NCBI GenBank assembly: GCA_951640165.1
Contig: OX621255.1
Location: 32,834,001-32,898,000, forward strand
Reading direction: 5' to 3'
Length of the DNA: 64,000 nt
From: Pseudoips prasinana
Taxonomy: Eukaryota > Arthropoda > Insecta > Lepidoptera > Nolidae
Within the stretch, counting starts at the first letter, position 1; each line of letters opens with the position of its first letter. The notes under the pieces are model-generated. The model searched no databases and had not been told where the DNA came from. It saw only the letters and a list, made by a program, of their open reading frames with translations. Shown here one piece after another: positions 21,266-32,041 of the stretch. Position numbers and translations under genes: made by a program.

Positions 21266-21640
21266 CTGACTGCCTCGTTGGTCTAGCGGTAGCGTGTTCA
21301 CCCGCAGATAACGAGGTCCTGGGTTCAAATCCTAGGTCGGGCCATAAGTGATTTTGGGACTTATCTGTAAAAAGTTAAATTTCTCAACCTCAGCCCGAAG
21401 TCTGGGAGTTGGCGGTATTATACCCCCGTGTCTCGGAGAGCACGTAAAGCCGTCGGTCCTGTACCTGACCTCTTTCCGGTCGTGTCGCTAGGCGTCCCAT
21501 CGGATCATGAGAGTGATGGAATAGAAAGTGCTCCTGTGTTTGCGCACACACTTGAGCACTATAATATGTCCCGCGCAGATGGCTAATCTCTGTTGAGACT
21601 GGCCGCCGTGGCCGAAATTCGGCTAGGAGGACATTATTAT
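21266..21640 (+). mobile_element. SINE family A, complete copy with target duplication
   Basis: The tRNA-like head 'gcctcgttggtctagcggtag' carries an A box, and 'gggttcaaatcc' is the B box. A long body follows and a tail ends 'ggccgaaattcggctagg' plus ACATTATTATT. A repeat of about 16 bp ending 'ttctagta' flanks it (21250-21265 and 21633-21648). Pol III transcription from the internal boxes is expected. Other copies: 30276, 34775, 54174, 51808, 28690. Confidence 0.9.
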
Positions 21641-21649
21641 TTCTAGTAA

Positions 21650-22829
21650 CATAGATATTTAGGTACATCTTGTATAAAAACATTTTTAAAATTTATTTTA
21701 TTATAGCAATGATATTTAGCTAGCTCGTATCAAGTTATTGTCAAGAGATTATGTTTAATTATCTAGTTTAAGTCTAATATTTTTACTACACATTGTCAAT
21801 GGTTCTGTCTATATTAAGGTATTATTATTATGACGGACCTTGTGTTAATAACGACGGTCGCGCTTTAATGCTACCACCGGATCCAATGCGCCCCAACTGA
21901 GAAGATCCAGCGAAACAAACTCAGTGGGTTCATCTACTACCGGTTTCAACACGACTCAGTTGAGACGGTCCGGCGAAACATACTCAAGCGGGCATGAACA
22001 CGGGATTTCGTCCAATTAGAGTAATTATTTAGTTGGCAAACACAATATATGTTTAGGCAACCTGAGCTACAGCAGGTTATCTCTTCCCGGAACCGCTTAT
22101 ACAGGACGAGTGGAGTTCTTTCTCCAATCGCCAGCGGTCCAGGGCAACTAGGCAGTGCCTGTACTATGGCAACCAGACAACTGATAAACCTATATTTGCC
22201 TGACTGCTAAGCCAAAAGACGTGGGTCCGATCCCCACTCAGGACTAATATTTGTGCGATGAGCACGATCAATAGCTCTATCTGAGTGTACTTTATATATA
22301 TAAATTTAAATAAATAAAATACACTCAGATACAGCAATTAATCGTGCAGTCGGTCAGGGTCTAAACAAGTCTAAACTAAATAAATATTTGGTATAGTATT
22401 TGAGTCATCACAAGTTTTTAATTATCTATGGTTCACGATGCGCCTTCTTCGGTATGCTATTACTTTCTAACACAGATAACGCTCTGAGCTTTCTAACCAT
22501 CAAAACCCTTGAAAAACGGACTCCTTTGGGTCTCATCATTTTGTTTTCAGTTGCCTCAATATAAATTACGTTACATCAAATGTTGAAGTGGTATTGCTTT
22601 ACCCAAATATTTATGTATGTATGCTGTTATTTCATTTAACCTTTTTCTCTCCCAGCGCCTATAGTTTAACAACTTACAATCCGAAGGCAAACAAGGTATA
22701 ATTTTTTTAGTCACTACCAAATCAGTGGTCTTTTTATCACCCTCCAAAAATAAATATTGTGTAGTAAATCTTAAAAGAAATATAATCACGTGTTGTGCGT
22801 GTGTGTCGTGTGTGCCGGAATATTAAGAT
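21650..22829. other. Repeat-derived non-coding DNA
   Basis: Contains a twice-repeated sequence at about 21888-21926 and 21952-21990 built on 'gaagatccagcgaaac' / 'gacggtccggcgaaac'. A plus-strand SINE piece at 22130-22290 has B-box-like 'gggtccgatcccc' and 'atttgtgcgatgagcacg'. No gene is supported. Confidence 0.45.
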
Positions 22830-23275
22830 TATCTCATACGGCGACAGCTTCGGTGGTGCGGTCATGTGTCCCGCATGGCAGAGCAGCGAGTGGCTAAGCA
22901 CATCTTCTACTCGGAACTTGAGGAGGGCAAGTGAAAGCATGGCGGACAACTCCTCAGGTATAAAGATGTGCTTAAGCATGAAGAACTGTGGCGTAGAACC
23001 CTCGCAATGGGAACAGCGGGCGGCCAAACGGTCAGAATGGCGGACTTTAGTCCAAGCCAAAGTCGACTGTTTCGAGTCTGGAAGGAAGACTACTCGCGGC
23101 GATCAATTACAATTATTACAATGGTGTGCTCACATGCCCGCAATGTGCGAGGATATTTTCAAATAAAATTGGCTACATAAGTCACATGCGAGCACATGGA
23201 CGTCGGCTACAGTAGGAGAAGAAGCGGTCGCCGTAGCCGAAATCGGCCGGGACCACATCATCATCATCATTAAGA
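22830..23275 (+). pseudogene. 3' end of a LINE encoding a C-terminal zinc-finger tail
   Basis: Successive plus frames give '[19 protein letters not shown]', then 'CGVEPSQWEQRAAKRSEWR', then '[19 protein letters not shown]', the order seen at the C-terminus of several arthropod non-LTR reverse transcriptase proteins (C2H2 finger near the end). At least two frameshifts break it. The 3' UTR ends 'gtcgccgtagccgaaatcgg' then an (ATC)n tail; that end is shared with SINE family A. Clade not named with confidence. Confidence 0.75.
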
Positions 23276-24949
23276 TTGACACCTTAAAGTTACTACTTAC
23301 TTTACAAAGAACGGAGGCAGAGCTAAATTTCTTTCGCTCTATGATAAATAGTCTACCTTATAAAATACATTTCACGTAAATAACATTATAATGTTAATGT
23401 TGTGGTCCTGGGTGCAAACAAGCCAAAGGTGATTGGGGAAGGGGAAGTAACGACTGCCTTGTACGTAACCAATTGATATCAGGTCAGGCGTATGATGACT
23501 TGATAGTGTAGAAAAAAAGTGCTACAAATGATAATAATATACCGAAAATAATTTAATAAATGCTGTTGATAAAAAATACGCTACCAAAATAAAACTTGAC
23601 TGCAAAAACCAGCAAACTGACAAAAAACATACATAACAATAACTTGTCGTCAGGGGCCATTTTAAAATCCAGCATTAAATTATGTATATTTTATTAATTG
23701 TGTATGTTCTATAGTTTACTATTTGTCTCTGTTATGCTTTATTATGTTTTGTTTTGACTCGTTTCTGCTTCTCTTTGTAATTCTTGCAAGTTTTTAAATA
23801 ATTTATTGTAGGTACTTTTAATGATGTATTTAATTTTAAAGTCGAATTCTGCGGTTGTCATTAGGTGTTGCAGCACTGTTATTTTTAAGTATATATGTGT
23901 CCTTATAACTACATGAGTCTTTGTAACGTTGACGAACCTTAAATAAATAAACAAAATATCAATAAATAATAAAAAAGATATAAATAACTAGTGCCGTGAG
24001 AACGTCCACCTTTCGCAGAAGTTTTACACTTGCTAATCGTCCTCCGATGCGGTCGAGGTCGTGTCCTTCGATGTAAATGTACCGTGTGAAGCGAAGCGTC
24101 TCTTATATTCTTATAAATATACTACATCTGTTTATAATGTTAAGACATTTAGCTAAAAGTATTGTTGGTGAATATTTGTGTTCATTTATATTTTTAAGAT
24201 TTTGTATATAATGAACCCTTCTTCTTGGATCATTATTACACAGCGATTTTTATGTATATTATTGTTATCTTTGGAAATAAGACTAGGCGGAGGATGAGGA
24301 GGTAACTATTTTAAAGTATGAGTAATTGAAAATGCACGACCTTGGTAACTAAAAGAATAATTTTATAAAAATGTAGAAAACATGTGAATGAATTACAGGA
24401 GATAGATATTTACGTAAAAATAATGAAGGTTTTAAATTATTAATTTTTATAAACGACTTATGTCGTCAGAATGTTCCAGTTACATCTTTTGAAGATGGTA
24501 ATAACCGCGTGGAGAACAGCACGAATTTGACACGCTCCGCGCTAAAAAAATCATAAAAGTGGCAAAAAACGAGATAGAACCTTGGTGAAAGTGCTAAAAT
24601 ACTCGTTAGTTATATGTGCACCCAGTGAAGTGATAACATACATCCAGACGTGCTCCCCTGAAGTAGGGTGGGCCCATTCAGCCAGCAGTGAGTACAAAAA
24701 ATCTTGTTTTTTGGGTGGCGCTCGGGATTTTGATCGGCGACCCAAACATTTTAAAACAGATTTTGATAGGCCTTAGGGGTGCCTATCCCCCTACCTGCCT
24801 GAACTCGAGCAGAAAGCACAAATAGACCTTAACCCCGGCATTAATTGGCTGTATTCTCAATGCTTTCTCTTAATACCTCCTAAACTTAGTGTATCACTTT
24901 CTCCATCAGTTGAGCCTCCCAATCATAGAGGCCAATATCTCTTAAAGTA
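23276..24949. other. Unassigned AT-rich DNA
   Basis: An A/T-rich LINE-like tail lies at about 23938-23990. Overlapping 64-codon frames on both strands at 24551-24776 share no motif with known proteins. Nothing else is recognised. Confidence 0.35.
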
Positions 24950-25046
24950 CAGACGCCAGCACATTCAGCAACCCCAATCTATCAAATTTATTTTATAGAT
25001 TTTCAACTTTAGCACAAAACCATAAGGTTCACTTTCAATTGGGGAA
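24950..25046 (-). mobile_element. Truncated copy of the CAGACGCCAGCAC MITE
   Basis: Starts CAGACGCCAGCACATTCAGC after TA and matches the reverse complement of the complete MITE at 63093-63231 until about 25046, where it stops before its other end. Confidence 0.75.
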
Positions 25047-25145
25047 TTATGTACATTAATGCCATAGTCAAAAACAATGGTCTTGCCAATATCCTGCCAA
25101 ATATTCTGTTGTTAACTATGCAGAATTGTTCACATCATTTTTTTC

Positions 25146-25490
25146 GAAGTTATACTTCTTTTGGCGCGATGGAGAAAAATGATGAGAGTGAATTTTTACG
25201 ATGCGCGCGCACACCGACACCTAAATTTAACAGCATGAAGTTAGTTCTAGATGAGAGTGAATTTTTACGATGCGCGCGCACACTGACACCTAAATTTAAC
25301 AGCATGAAATTAGTTCTAGGTGGTATGAAAATTGATAACTATGTTCAAGTTGTATATTCTAGTATTTTTATTTAAATAAAATCTTTTTGATTAATTTTAA
25401 TATTTATCGTTAAGCACTACTGCATTTTAGTTTTTTTTTTCCATACGCCAAAGAAGTATAACTTCTAACGCGTGTACATAAGTACACACA
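25146..25490 (+). mobile_element. MITE with GAAGTTATACTTC ends, longer form with a small ORF
   Basis: Same family as 3955-4285. The internal unit occurs twice in frame, so the plus strand encodes MEKNDESEFLRCART followed by a near-copy of the unit (DESEFLRCART again) and a common end KIDNYVQVVY. The stop is followed by AATAAA-like 'aaataaaatc'. It ends 'aagaagtataacttctaacg' near 25471, then 'cgtgtacataagtacacac', also present after the 42.8 kb copy. Whether the ORF is translated is unknown. Confidence 0.7.
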
Positions 25491-25608
25491 TTTTCATTTT
25501 TTTTATTTAATTAGCTCTGCGATTTAGTTCATTTTCAGCATTTTTACAGTTCTATCATATTTTTTCGGATAAGTTCGGAGTCATATTTTTTTTACTTTTT
25601 GCTTAATT

Positions 25609-25830
25609 GTATGGTTACCCTAGTGTCAGATTTCCTCAAGCCGCCCTCTGACATGACTTATCGACTGATGTCTAACGACTACAACCGGCAGCTTAACGTA
25701 CCGTAGCACGGAGACGCTCAGAAATTAAACCATTTTGGCGATCACCCATCTATAGACGGACCGTGTGCGATGGTGCTTAATCTCCCCGATCACTCACGGG
25801 CCGGTGAGAGCAACTGGCCGAGAGCGCCTC
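25609..25830 (+). repeat. Dispersed repeat related to 29.98-30.25 kb
   Basis: Shares 'gcacggagacgctcagaaat', 'gatcact/aacact..ggccggtgagagcaact' and 'gagcgcctcgg' with 29980-30250. No coding content. Family unknown. Confidence 0.65.
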
Positions 25831-25963
25831 GGAATTTATTATGTTTCTTAAAGATTATAATAAAACTAAGATTGACTAGCCTATTTATAGGTATACAGGA
25901 CAATTTCATTTTTAACTTGCTATACCCCTATGACTCATTTTTTAATTGCGATAAGACATTTTA

Positions 25964-28131
25964 CATACACCAGCACATCAAAAAAAGACCAGGTTTACCA
26001 TCTAGTATGTTTTATAAAAATCAAACATCACATGACCCTGACACTATTTTGTAATATGTTTGCTTCTTTCTTTGAATCGGTCTACGAACCATCTACCTTA
26101 TCACACAATTGGACACCACCGAGTGATTTTTCTAATTCATGTTCCATAATTAGTGACTTACATTTTGATATACATTCCATAAATAAAGAATTAAAGAGAT
26201 TGGATCATTCTAAAGGCCCAGGGCCTGACTCTATACCTGCGGTATTCCTGAAGCGTACAGCTGATTCTATAAGCAAAGCTCTACATATAATTTTTAATAA
26301 ATGCATCGCCGCAGGTTTCTTTCCAGATATATGGAAATGTGTTTACACTGTTCCTGTGTATAAAAAAGGTTCAAGACATGATGTCACCAATTACCGTCCA
26401 ATCTCCGTCCTTTGTGCATTGTCGAAGCTATTTGAGAAACTGGTACATGGGGCGATTTATCCAGTTATCCATAACTACATTATTCCAGAGCAGCATGGTT
26501 TTGTCAGACAAAAATCAACAGTGACGAATCTTGCCATGTTTACTAACTGTTTGTTTGAAAATATGGATAATCGTATCCAAGTAGATGCGGTATACACTGA
26601 TCTTCAGAATGCATTTGACAAAGTGGATCATGAAATCCTGCTTAACAAAATCGCCTTCAACGGGATACGAGGAAATCTTCTGCGATGGTTTGTTTCATAT
26701 ATCTCAAATAGAAGTCAAATGGTAGTCGTTAATGGGTTTACATCAGAGAGTGTTATAGTGACATCAGGAATACCACAGGGATCAATTTTAGGGCCCCTTC
26801 TTTTCATTATTTTTATTAATGACATTAACACATGCTTTAAAAACACGATGTTTCTTTTATATGCTGATGACTTGAAGGTTTATAGGAGTATTACTAGCAT
26901 TAATGACTGTACAAGCCTACAAGATGACCTTAACACATTAACGGAATATTTTGAGCGCAACAAACTTAGCTTAAGTATTCCAAAATGTAACATCATTACA
27001 TTTACTAAAAACAAGAATGTCATAAATCATGTGTGTAATGTGTCTAACCAGAGTTACAAACCTAACAGACTTAGGAGTATTGCTTGACTCTAAACTGCTT
27101 TTAGACCTCCATATAGACAAAATTATCACCAAGGCATTCCAAATGTATGGATTCATAATGAGGAACACTACAGATTTCACTAGAGTTAACACGTACATTC
27201 ACCTTCATCGGAGTCTAATTCGCTCTCAACTAGAATACGGTTGTCTCATTTGGGATCCAATTTACGATAAGTATAATAACGCCCTTGAAAAGGTTCAAAA
27301 GAAATATCTTAGAGCAACACAATTTAGATGCCATCGCACTCGTCTACCATACGACCAATTGCTACCTCTATATAAATTACTCTCACTAGACAAGAGGAGA
27401 ATGCTTCTTCAGATGATGATTTTACATGATCTACTGCACAACCAGCTCAATTGTATAGAATTATTTAATAAGATAAAAATTGTAGTTCCAAGGACAAGTC
27501 AACAAAGGGGTGCGCGCGCTTACCCGTTTTTTGCTTCCACCACTAGCCGGACAAAGGCAGGTGAACGCGCACCCCTTCAACGAATGTTCAAAATTTACAA
27601 CGATCAGTTTGTGGGCGTCGACTGTTCTGTAACATCCAAATACTCTTTTAAAAAAGAAATACTACAAGTATTAAAGTCGGTTGGCGCCACAAACAAGACA
27701 AAAATTTAATATAAGTTTGAAAAGTTTTAGATATAGTTAGTTTACTTCTTTTTAATTTAAACTGTTTCAGTTATTTTCTTTTTAGTTTAATTAGCTTCAG
27801 TCATTGTTAGTTTTTTTTTTAAATAATGGAAGTAATAAAAAAATATTTTATTACTTCCATTATTTTTAGAATACTCACAACACAAAAACATGTCAATACG
27901 TGGAAAATGTGGTTGATATTGCAATTGTTACTCTAATTTTAAGCTTACTTTGTAAATATGTAAATTGCAATGTTGTTTATTTTCCCTAATAAAGTAAAAT
28001 AAATAAAATAAAATCAAGTTACCCCAATCTGTCAAATTTCCCCAACTGAAAGTGAACCTATGCTGTTGTGATAAAGTTGAAAATCTATAAGAAATTTGAC
28101 TGATTGGGGCAGCTGGATGTGCTGGCGTCTG
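25964..28131 (+). mobile_element. CAGACGCCAGCAC MITE split by a LINE
   Basis: The right portion (28013-28131) matches the 63.1-kb MITE through its terminal 'gtgctggcgtctg', followed by TA. The missing first 20 bases are found at 25964-25980 ('accagcacatcaa', two mismatches to the family end), preceded by TA. The LINE lies between. Target duplication TA suggests a Tc1/mariner-type mobiliser. Confidence 0.7.
25977..28012 (+). pseudogene. Jockey-like LINE ORF2, 5'-truncated, one or more frameshifts
   Basis: Starts in the linker before RT ('PGLPSSMFYKNQTSHD' in one frame, then the main frame from about 26040). RT motifs in order: 'KGSRHDVTNYRPISVL', 'EQHGFVRQKSTVTNL', 'VYTDLQNAFDKVDHEIL', 'SGIPQGSILGPLLF', 'LLYADDLKVYRS'. 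The frame shifts near 27050-27085 and resumes with 'DLGVLLDSKL', ending at 27709. The 3' UTR ends 'ttccctaataaag' and (AATAA)n at 28012. Endonuclease and ORF1 are absent. The repeated ATCAA at both ends is a candidate short target duplication. The catalytic YADD is intact, but the first Asp motif has changed to DLQNAFD from the usual DFSKAFD. Confidence 0.92.
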
Positions 28132-28133
28132 TA

Positions 28134-28689
28134 CTATATTTAATAAAACTGTTTACTTTACGAGTAAATCTTGGTGTACAGTAAAGAGTATTGGTATTCT
28201 ATTGTAATGTAAGATTAAGGAGACGTAAAACACTAAGGTGTAAGAGTTTCTGATTGTTCGAAAGGATGGTGAAAATATGAGGTTCTATATAATATATAAT
28301 TATAGTGTATTGCGATCCTGCGAGCCATGTAGGTACTATTATATACCTTTGCTTCGTCTACTTCCACCATAATTATGTATGATGGATGGCATAATAGCTC
28401 CAGCTATCACCGTATGCCTGGCTGGGGCAATTATTACATTCTAGGCATGCGCATGTCAGATATATGTATGTATGATACTCGCAGCTGATGTTCATTTCAG
28501 ATAAAAGTCAAAAATACGTTCAGTAAAATATCGTGTTGATAAAGGATCACTTACTTTATTTTGTTCTTATCAGTTTTTTAATGGTATGACTGAATACATG
28601 ACTCCACTATATCTCTTAAGTCTAGCGACAGCGTGCTAAAGTACAGAATCGGATTGACCTAAAAGTTTATTGGAATTCTTCAGGGAAAT
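28134..28689. other. Unassigned AT-rich DNA
   Basis: No gene or repeat family recognised. Confidence 0.35.
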
Positions 28690-28905
28690 AAACATTATGA
28701 GCAACAGCCAGTCGGTATACCCCGTGCTTCGGCAAATAATTGAGCAAACTGGATACTGCATCTGGCCGGTCCCATGGGATCATGAGAGGTACGCAATACA
28801 AAATGCACTTGTGTGCCGCTGATATGTGCCGCGTCAATAGTAAGTCTCCGTTGTGATTGGCTACTATCGCCAAATTTCAACCAGAGGGGTTATTATTATA
28901 GGGGA
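28690..28905 (+). mobile_element. Degraded SINE family A, body and tail only
   Basis: The order 'cccatgggatcatgagag', 'aaaatgcacttgtgtg', 'ttgtgattggctactatcgcc' parallels the 3' two-thirds of family A. The tRNA-like head is gone. Confidence 0.6.
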
Positions 28906-28931
28906 ATATGTAAGTGACTTTTATTGAGACA

Positions 28932-29191
28932 CTAGCTGTGCCCCACGGTTTCACCCTCGTTAAACTTTATAAATTATCACAGCTCTTCCCCGAAGATGCG
29001 TGATAATATGCAGCCTATATGTTGACCCGACCTCTTAGTAATATTCATGCAAAATTTGAAGTAAATCCATGCAGTACTTGCTGAGTTTAGCCCGGACATA
29101 CATACAGACAAACAGACAAAAATTCTAAATACTATATTTTTGGCTTCGACATCGATTGTAGATCACGCCTTTATTTTTTTGTATGTATAGA
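28932..29191 (-). mobile_element. Small non-autonomous Helitron
   Basis: On the minus strand it begins TCTATACATACAAAAAAATA at 29191 after an A and ends GGGGCACAGCTAG at 28932 followed by T. End sequence is like the 55.6-kb element, with a degenerate terminal hairpin. No coding content. Confidence 0.75.
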
Positions 29192-29689
29192 TAAGACAAT
29201 CATTCTCGAGCTATGCCATAAGACCTCCTGGGCCGCTTGAACTCTGGCACTAGCGTAACCTCTGCGCTTACGATACGTAGTAAGTAGTAGTATTAGCTGG
29301 TCTTCTGGTCATGTCCATAGGCCAAATAGGGCAGAGATACAATGAGTTGCAATCGGATCTAGGAATTCGTAGTGCATTTTCAGGCTTATTCGGTGTCTAG
29401 ATGGTCTGGTCTGTGGCACGTCGTAAATAAGAGCATAACAAGCCGATCTCCGTTCGCCCGACGAGCTCATTATAATGACGGGCGGTGTTTTGCACAACGC
29501 ATTCCGGACAATTATCGTGGACGAAGACCACAAGAATTTTACATTTTAATTGAAAAAAATAAGTAGGTACATCACCAGTGGAGCAGTCTGCATACAAATA
29601 GGCGTGTGAGCGGCGTAGCACCGCTCATGCCGCTCAGTTCGCTTATTTTTATTTGTCAATGGGTCGCCTTGAGCCAACCTTTCGAGCGC
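29192..29689. other. Unassigned DNA
   Basis: Short overlapping frames on both strands (29309-29621) but no family motif. Nothing supported. Confidence 0.3.
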
Positions 29690-30250
29690 ACTAGTAACTT
29701 ACTTACTCATTCTATGGATAGTGGTTACCTTTGCGTAAGAGTTGTTCAATCCACCCTTAAGCCTCTGACATGTCTTAAAGTCTGGAACTACCTCTTACCT
29801 ACCCACTACGACAACTCTTGTAAGCCAGGATCAACAGCGGCACACAATGAAATGACACTGAGCGAGCTGAATTGCTTCGACCGGCTTGGATCCGCAACAA
29901 ATTTAATATGGCTTAAAGACTGTGGTCTAATGAATACAACCGGCTCCGACTGGTTAACGTGCCCTCCTTACTTACTTATAGTATGGGCAGTGGTTACCCT
30001 ACTGTCAGAGTTGTTCAAGCCGCCAAGTGGGTAACCCATGTCAGAGAGTTAGCGACTGTTGAGGAAATTGACTTTACATGACTAAATCCGGGACCGACCG
30101 CTTAACGTGCACTCCGAAGCACGGAGACGCTCAGAAATGAAACCGCTTTGGTGGTCACATCCATGGACTGACCGTGAGCCTAGTTACTTAACTTTCCCGA
30201 ACACTTACAGACCGGTGAGAGCAACTACCTGGCTATGAGCGCCTCAGCCT
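29690..30250 (+). repeat. Two diverged copies of a dispersed repeat
   Basis: 'ggatagtggttacctttgcg' at about 29717 and 'gggcagtggttaccctactg' at about 29985 start similar sequences, both followed by 'agagttgttcaa'. The second copy continues with 'cttaacgtgcactccgaagc' and the block shared with 25609-25830. Non-coding; family unknown. Confidence 0.55.
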
Positions 30251-30275
30251 TACCGTAGGTTACTATTGTCAAGTA

Positions 30276-30663
30276 ATAATAATAATATAATGTCCTCCTA
30301 GCCGAATTCCGCCACGGCGGCCAGTCTCAACAGAGATTAGCCATCTGCGCGGGAAATATTATAGTGCTCAAGTTTGTGCGCCAACAGAGGAGCACTTTCT
30401 GTTCCATCACTCTCATGATCCGATGGGACGCCTTAGCGACACGACCGGAAAGAGGTCAGGCACAGGACCGACTGCTTTACGTGCTCTCCGAGGCACGGGG
30501 GTATAATACCGCCAACTCCCAGACTTCGGGCTGATGCTGAGAAATTTTTCTTTTTACAGAAAATTCTCAAAATCACTTTTGGCCCGACCTAGGATTTGAA
30601 CCCAGGACCTCATTATCTGCGGGTGAACACGCAGTCGCTAGACCAACGAGGCAGTCAATATAA
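30276..30663 (-). mobile_element. SINE family A, minus strand, with target duplication
   Basis: Full order of head, B box and tail on the minus strand. The 12-bp TATTGTCAAGTA occurs on both sides (30264-30275 and 30664-30675). The tail is (ATT)n-like at 30276-30290. Confidence 0.9.
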
Positions 30664-30675
30664 TATTGTCAAGTA

Positions 30676-31084
30676 GGCTAATAGTGAGACCTCGTAGTTC
30701 GGGTTTTCGCACCGGCACGGAAACGATATCATTAATGATGATTGACCGGAATATAATGAAAAAAGGTATGTATTTTTCTTTTCAACAGTACACAGTTTTA
30801 CAGCAAGCACCGCATGGTTTATGGCTTGGTTATACTCGGCGCAGAATAACTTGATAGCTGATAACTGTATAATAAATGCCACAAGCAGCAATTTAATGAG
30901 TTTGCCGTCGAAACGCTAAGAAGAGAAGAACAGTGTGCTGCCAATGATGTCTTACGGAACAGAGATGTGCGCTATGTGGCCACTATGCCTTATGTAGGTA
31001 TTACTCGAGTCTTTGAGTCCTAGTTCGATAGACTCGGCTCAATTTTACAAGACCGCCCAGGACCACAACAGTAACATTATTGAC
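30676..31084. other. Unassigned DNA
   Basis: No gene or repeat recognised. Confidence 0.3.
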
Positions 31085-31195
31085 TAGCCTGTGGTATAGC
31101 GGTTAGTGACGCTGACTTCAAAGCAAGAGGCAGTGAGTTAGATCCCCATCCAGAACGAATCTTTGTACGATGAGCACCATTCTTTATCCATAATA
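31085..31195 (+). mobile_element. SINE head, tRNA-derived, degraded
   Basis: 'gcctgtggtatagcggttag' is A-box-like, 'gagttagatcccc' is a decayed B box, and 'ctttgtacgatgagcac' matches the post-tRNA part of other SINEs here. Confidence 0.65.
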
Positions 31196-31342
31196 TGGAA
31201 TTACTTAAGTATGTTTACTATTTTCTTTGGTAGCTACGACGTTTTACTTATATCAATTAAAACTCTAATTGAATTAATTACAATTGTCTAACCATTTAGT
31301 TCAGGCCAAAGAGAAATTTCATTGCGTATCTTGGTTCATTGA

Positions 31343-31690
31343 TTTTTAGGGTTCCGTAGCCAAATGACAAAAAACGGAACCCTTATAGATTCGTCATGTC
31401 TGTCTGTCTGTCTGTCCGTCCGTATGGTACAGCCACTTGTCTCCGAAACTATAAGAGCTGTACTGTTGAAACTTGGTAAGCTAATGTATTCGGTGAACCG
31501 CATTAAGATTTTTAGACAAAAATAGAAAAAGAACAATAATTTTGGGGGGTCGCGCAATACATCGAAATGAAAATCAAAAAAAAAATTCATCGTACCCATA
31601 CCTACATGTGTCTATGGATAGGTCTTCAAAAATCATATTGAGGTTTCTAATATAATTTTTTTTCTAAACTGAATAGTTTGCGCGAGAGAC
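31343..31690 (+). repeat. Dispersed insect repeat starting with a GGGTTCCGT hairpin
   Basis: Starts TTTTTAGGGTTCCGTAGCC. GGGTTCCGT (31349-31357) pairs with ACGGAACCC (31374-31382). Followed by a (TGTC)n run and a conserved-looking AT-rich body ending 'ctgaatagtttgcgcgagag'. I recall near-identical sequence as widely dispersed in moth genomes. No transposase; the mechanism of spread is unknown to me. Confidence 0.75.
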
Positions 31691-31962
31691 AATTCTTGGC
31701 CGGTTTTCATTAGATGGCGTTGACATATTTCTAAATCACGCAATAGAGCGCCTATCCGCCGTTAGTAGTAGTTCCTGTAGTTATTAACTGTTCCACAGGT
31801 TTCTTTAGTTCGCACTCCTCGGGATTGCAGACTAATAAAACGGATGTTTTTGGTTTTATAAATTTACTCAAAAATCATTATGTATCGAATAAAAAAGAAT
31901 CAGCAAAATCGGTCACAAACAAGGAAAAACCGGGTAACGTGCCTACATACATATAAAAAAAT

Positions 31963-32041
31963 CCGTTGAATTGATAACCTTCACTTAGACCACTTCTTTT
32001 GTGGTCAGCTACAATGAAGAAGGTGGTCATCAATTCAACGG
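31963..32041. repeat. Imperfect palindrome, about 80 bp
   Basis: CCGTTGAATTGAT at 31963-31975 is complemented by ATCAATTCAACGG at 32029-32041. A smaller hairpin (GACCAC/GTGGTC) is inside. Probably a short palindromic repeat. Confidence 0.75.

Noticed and set aside
21270..21343. Possible genuine tRNA gene
   Set aside because: A and B boxes are present but the anticodon arm does not fold properly and the sequence continues into a SINE body with a target duplication.
24551..24776. Overlapping frames on both strands
   Set aside because: They are shadows of each other and match nothing I recognise.
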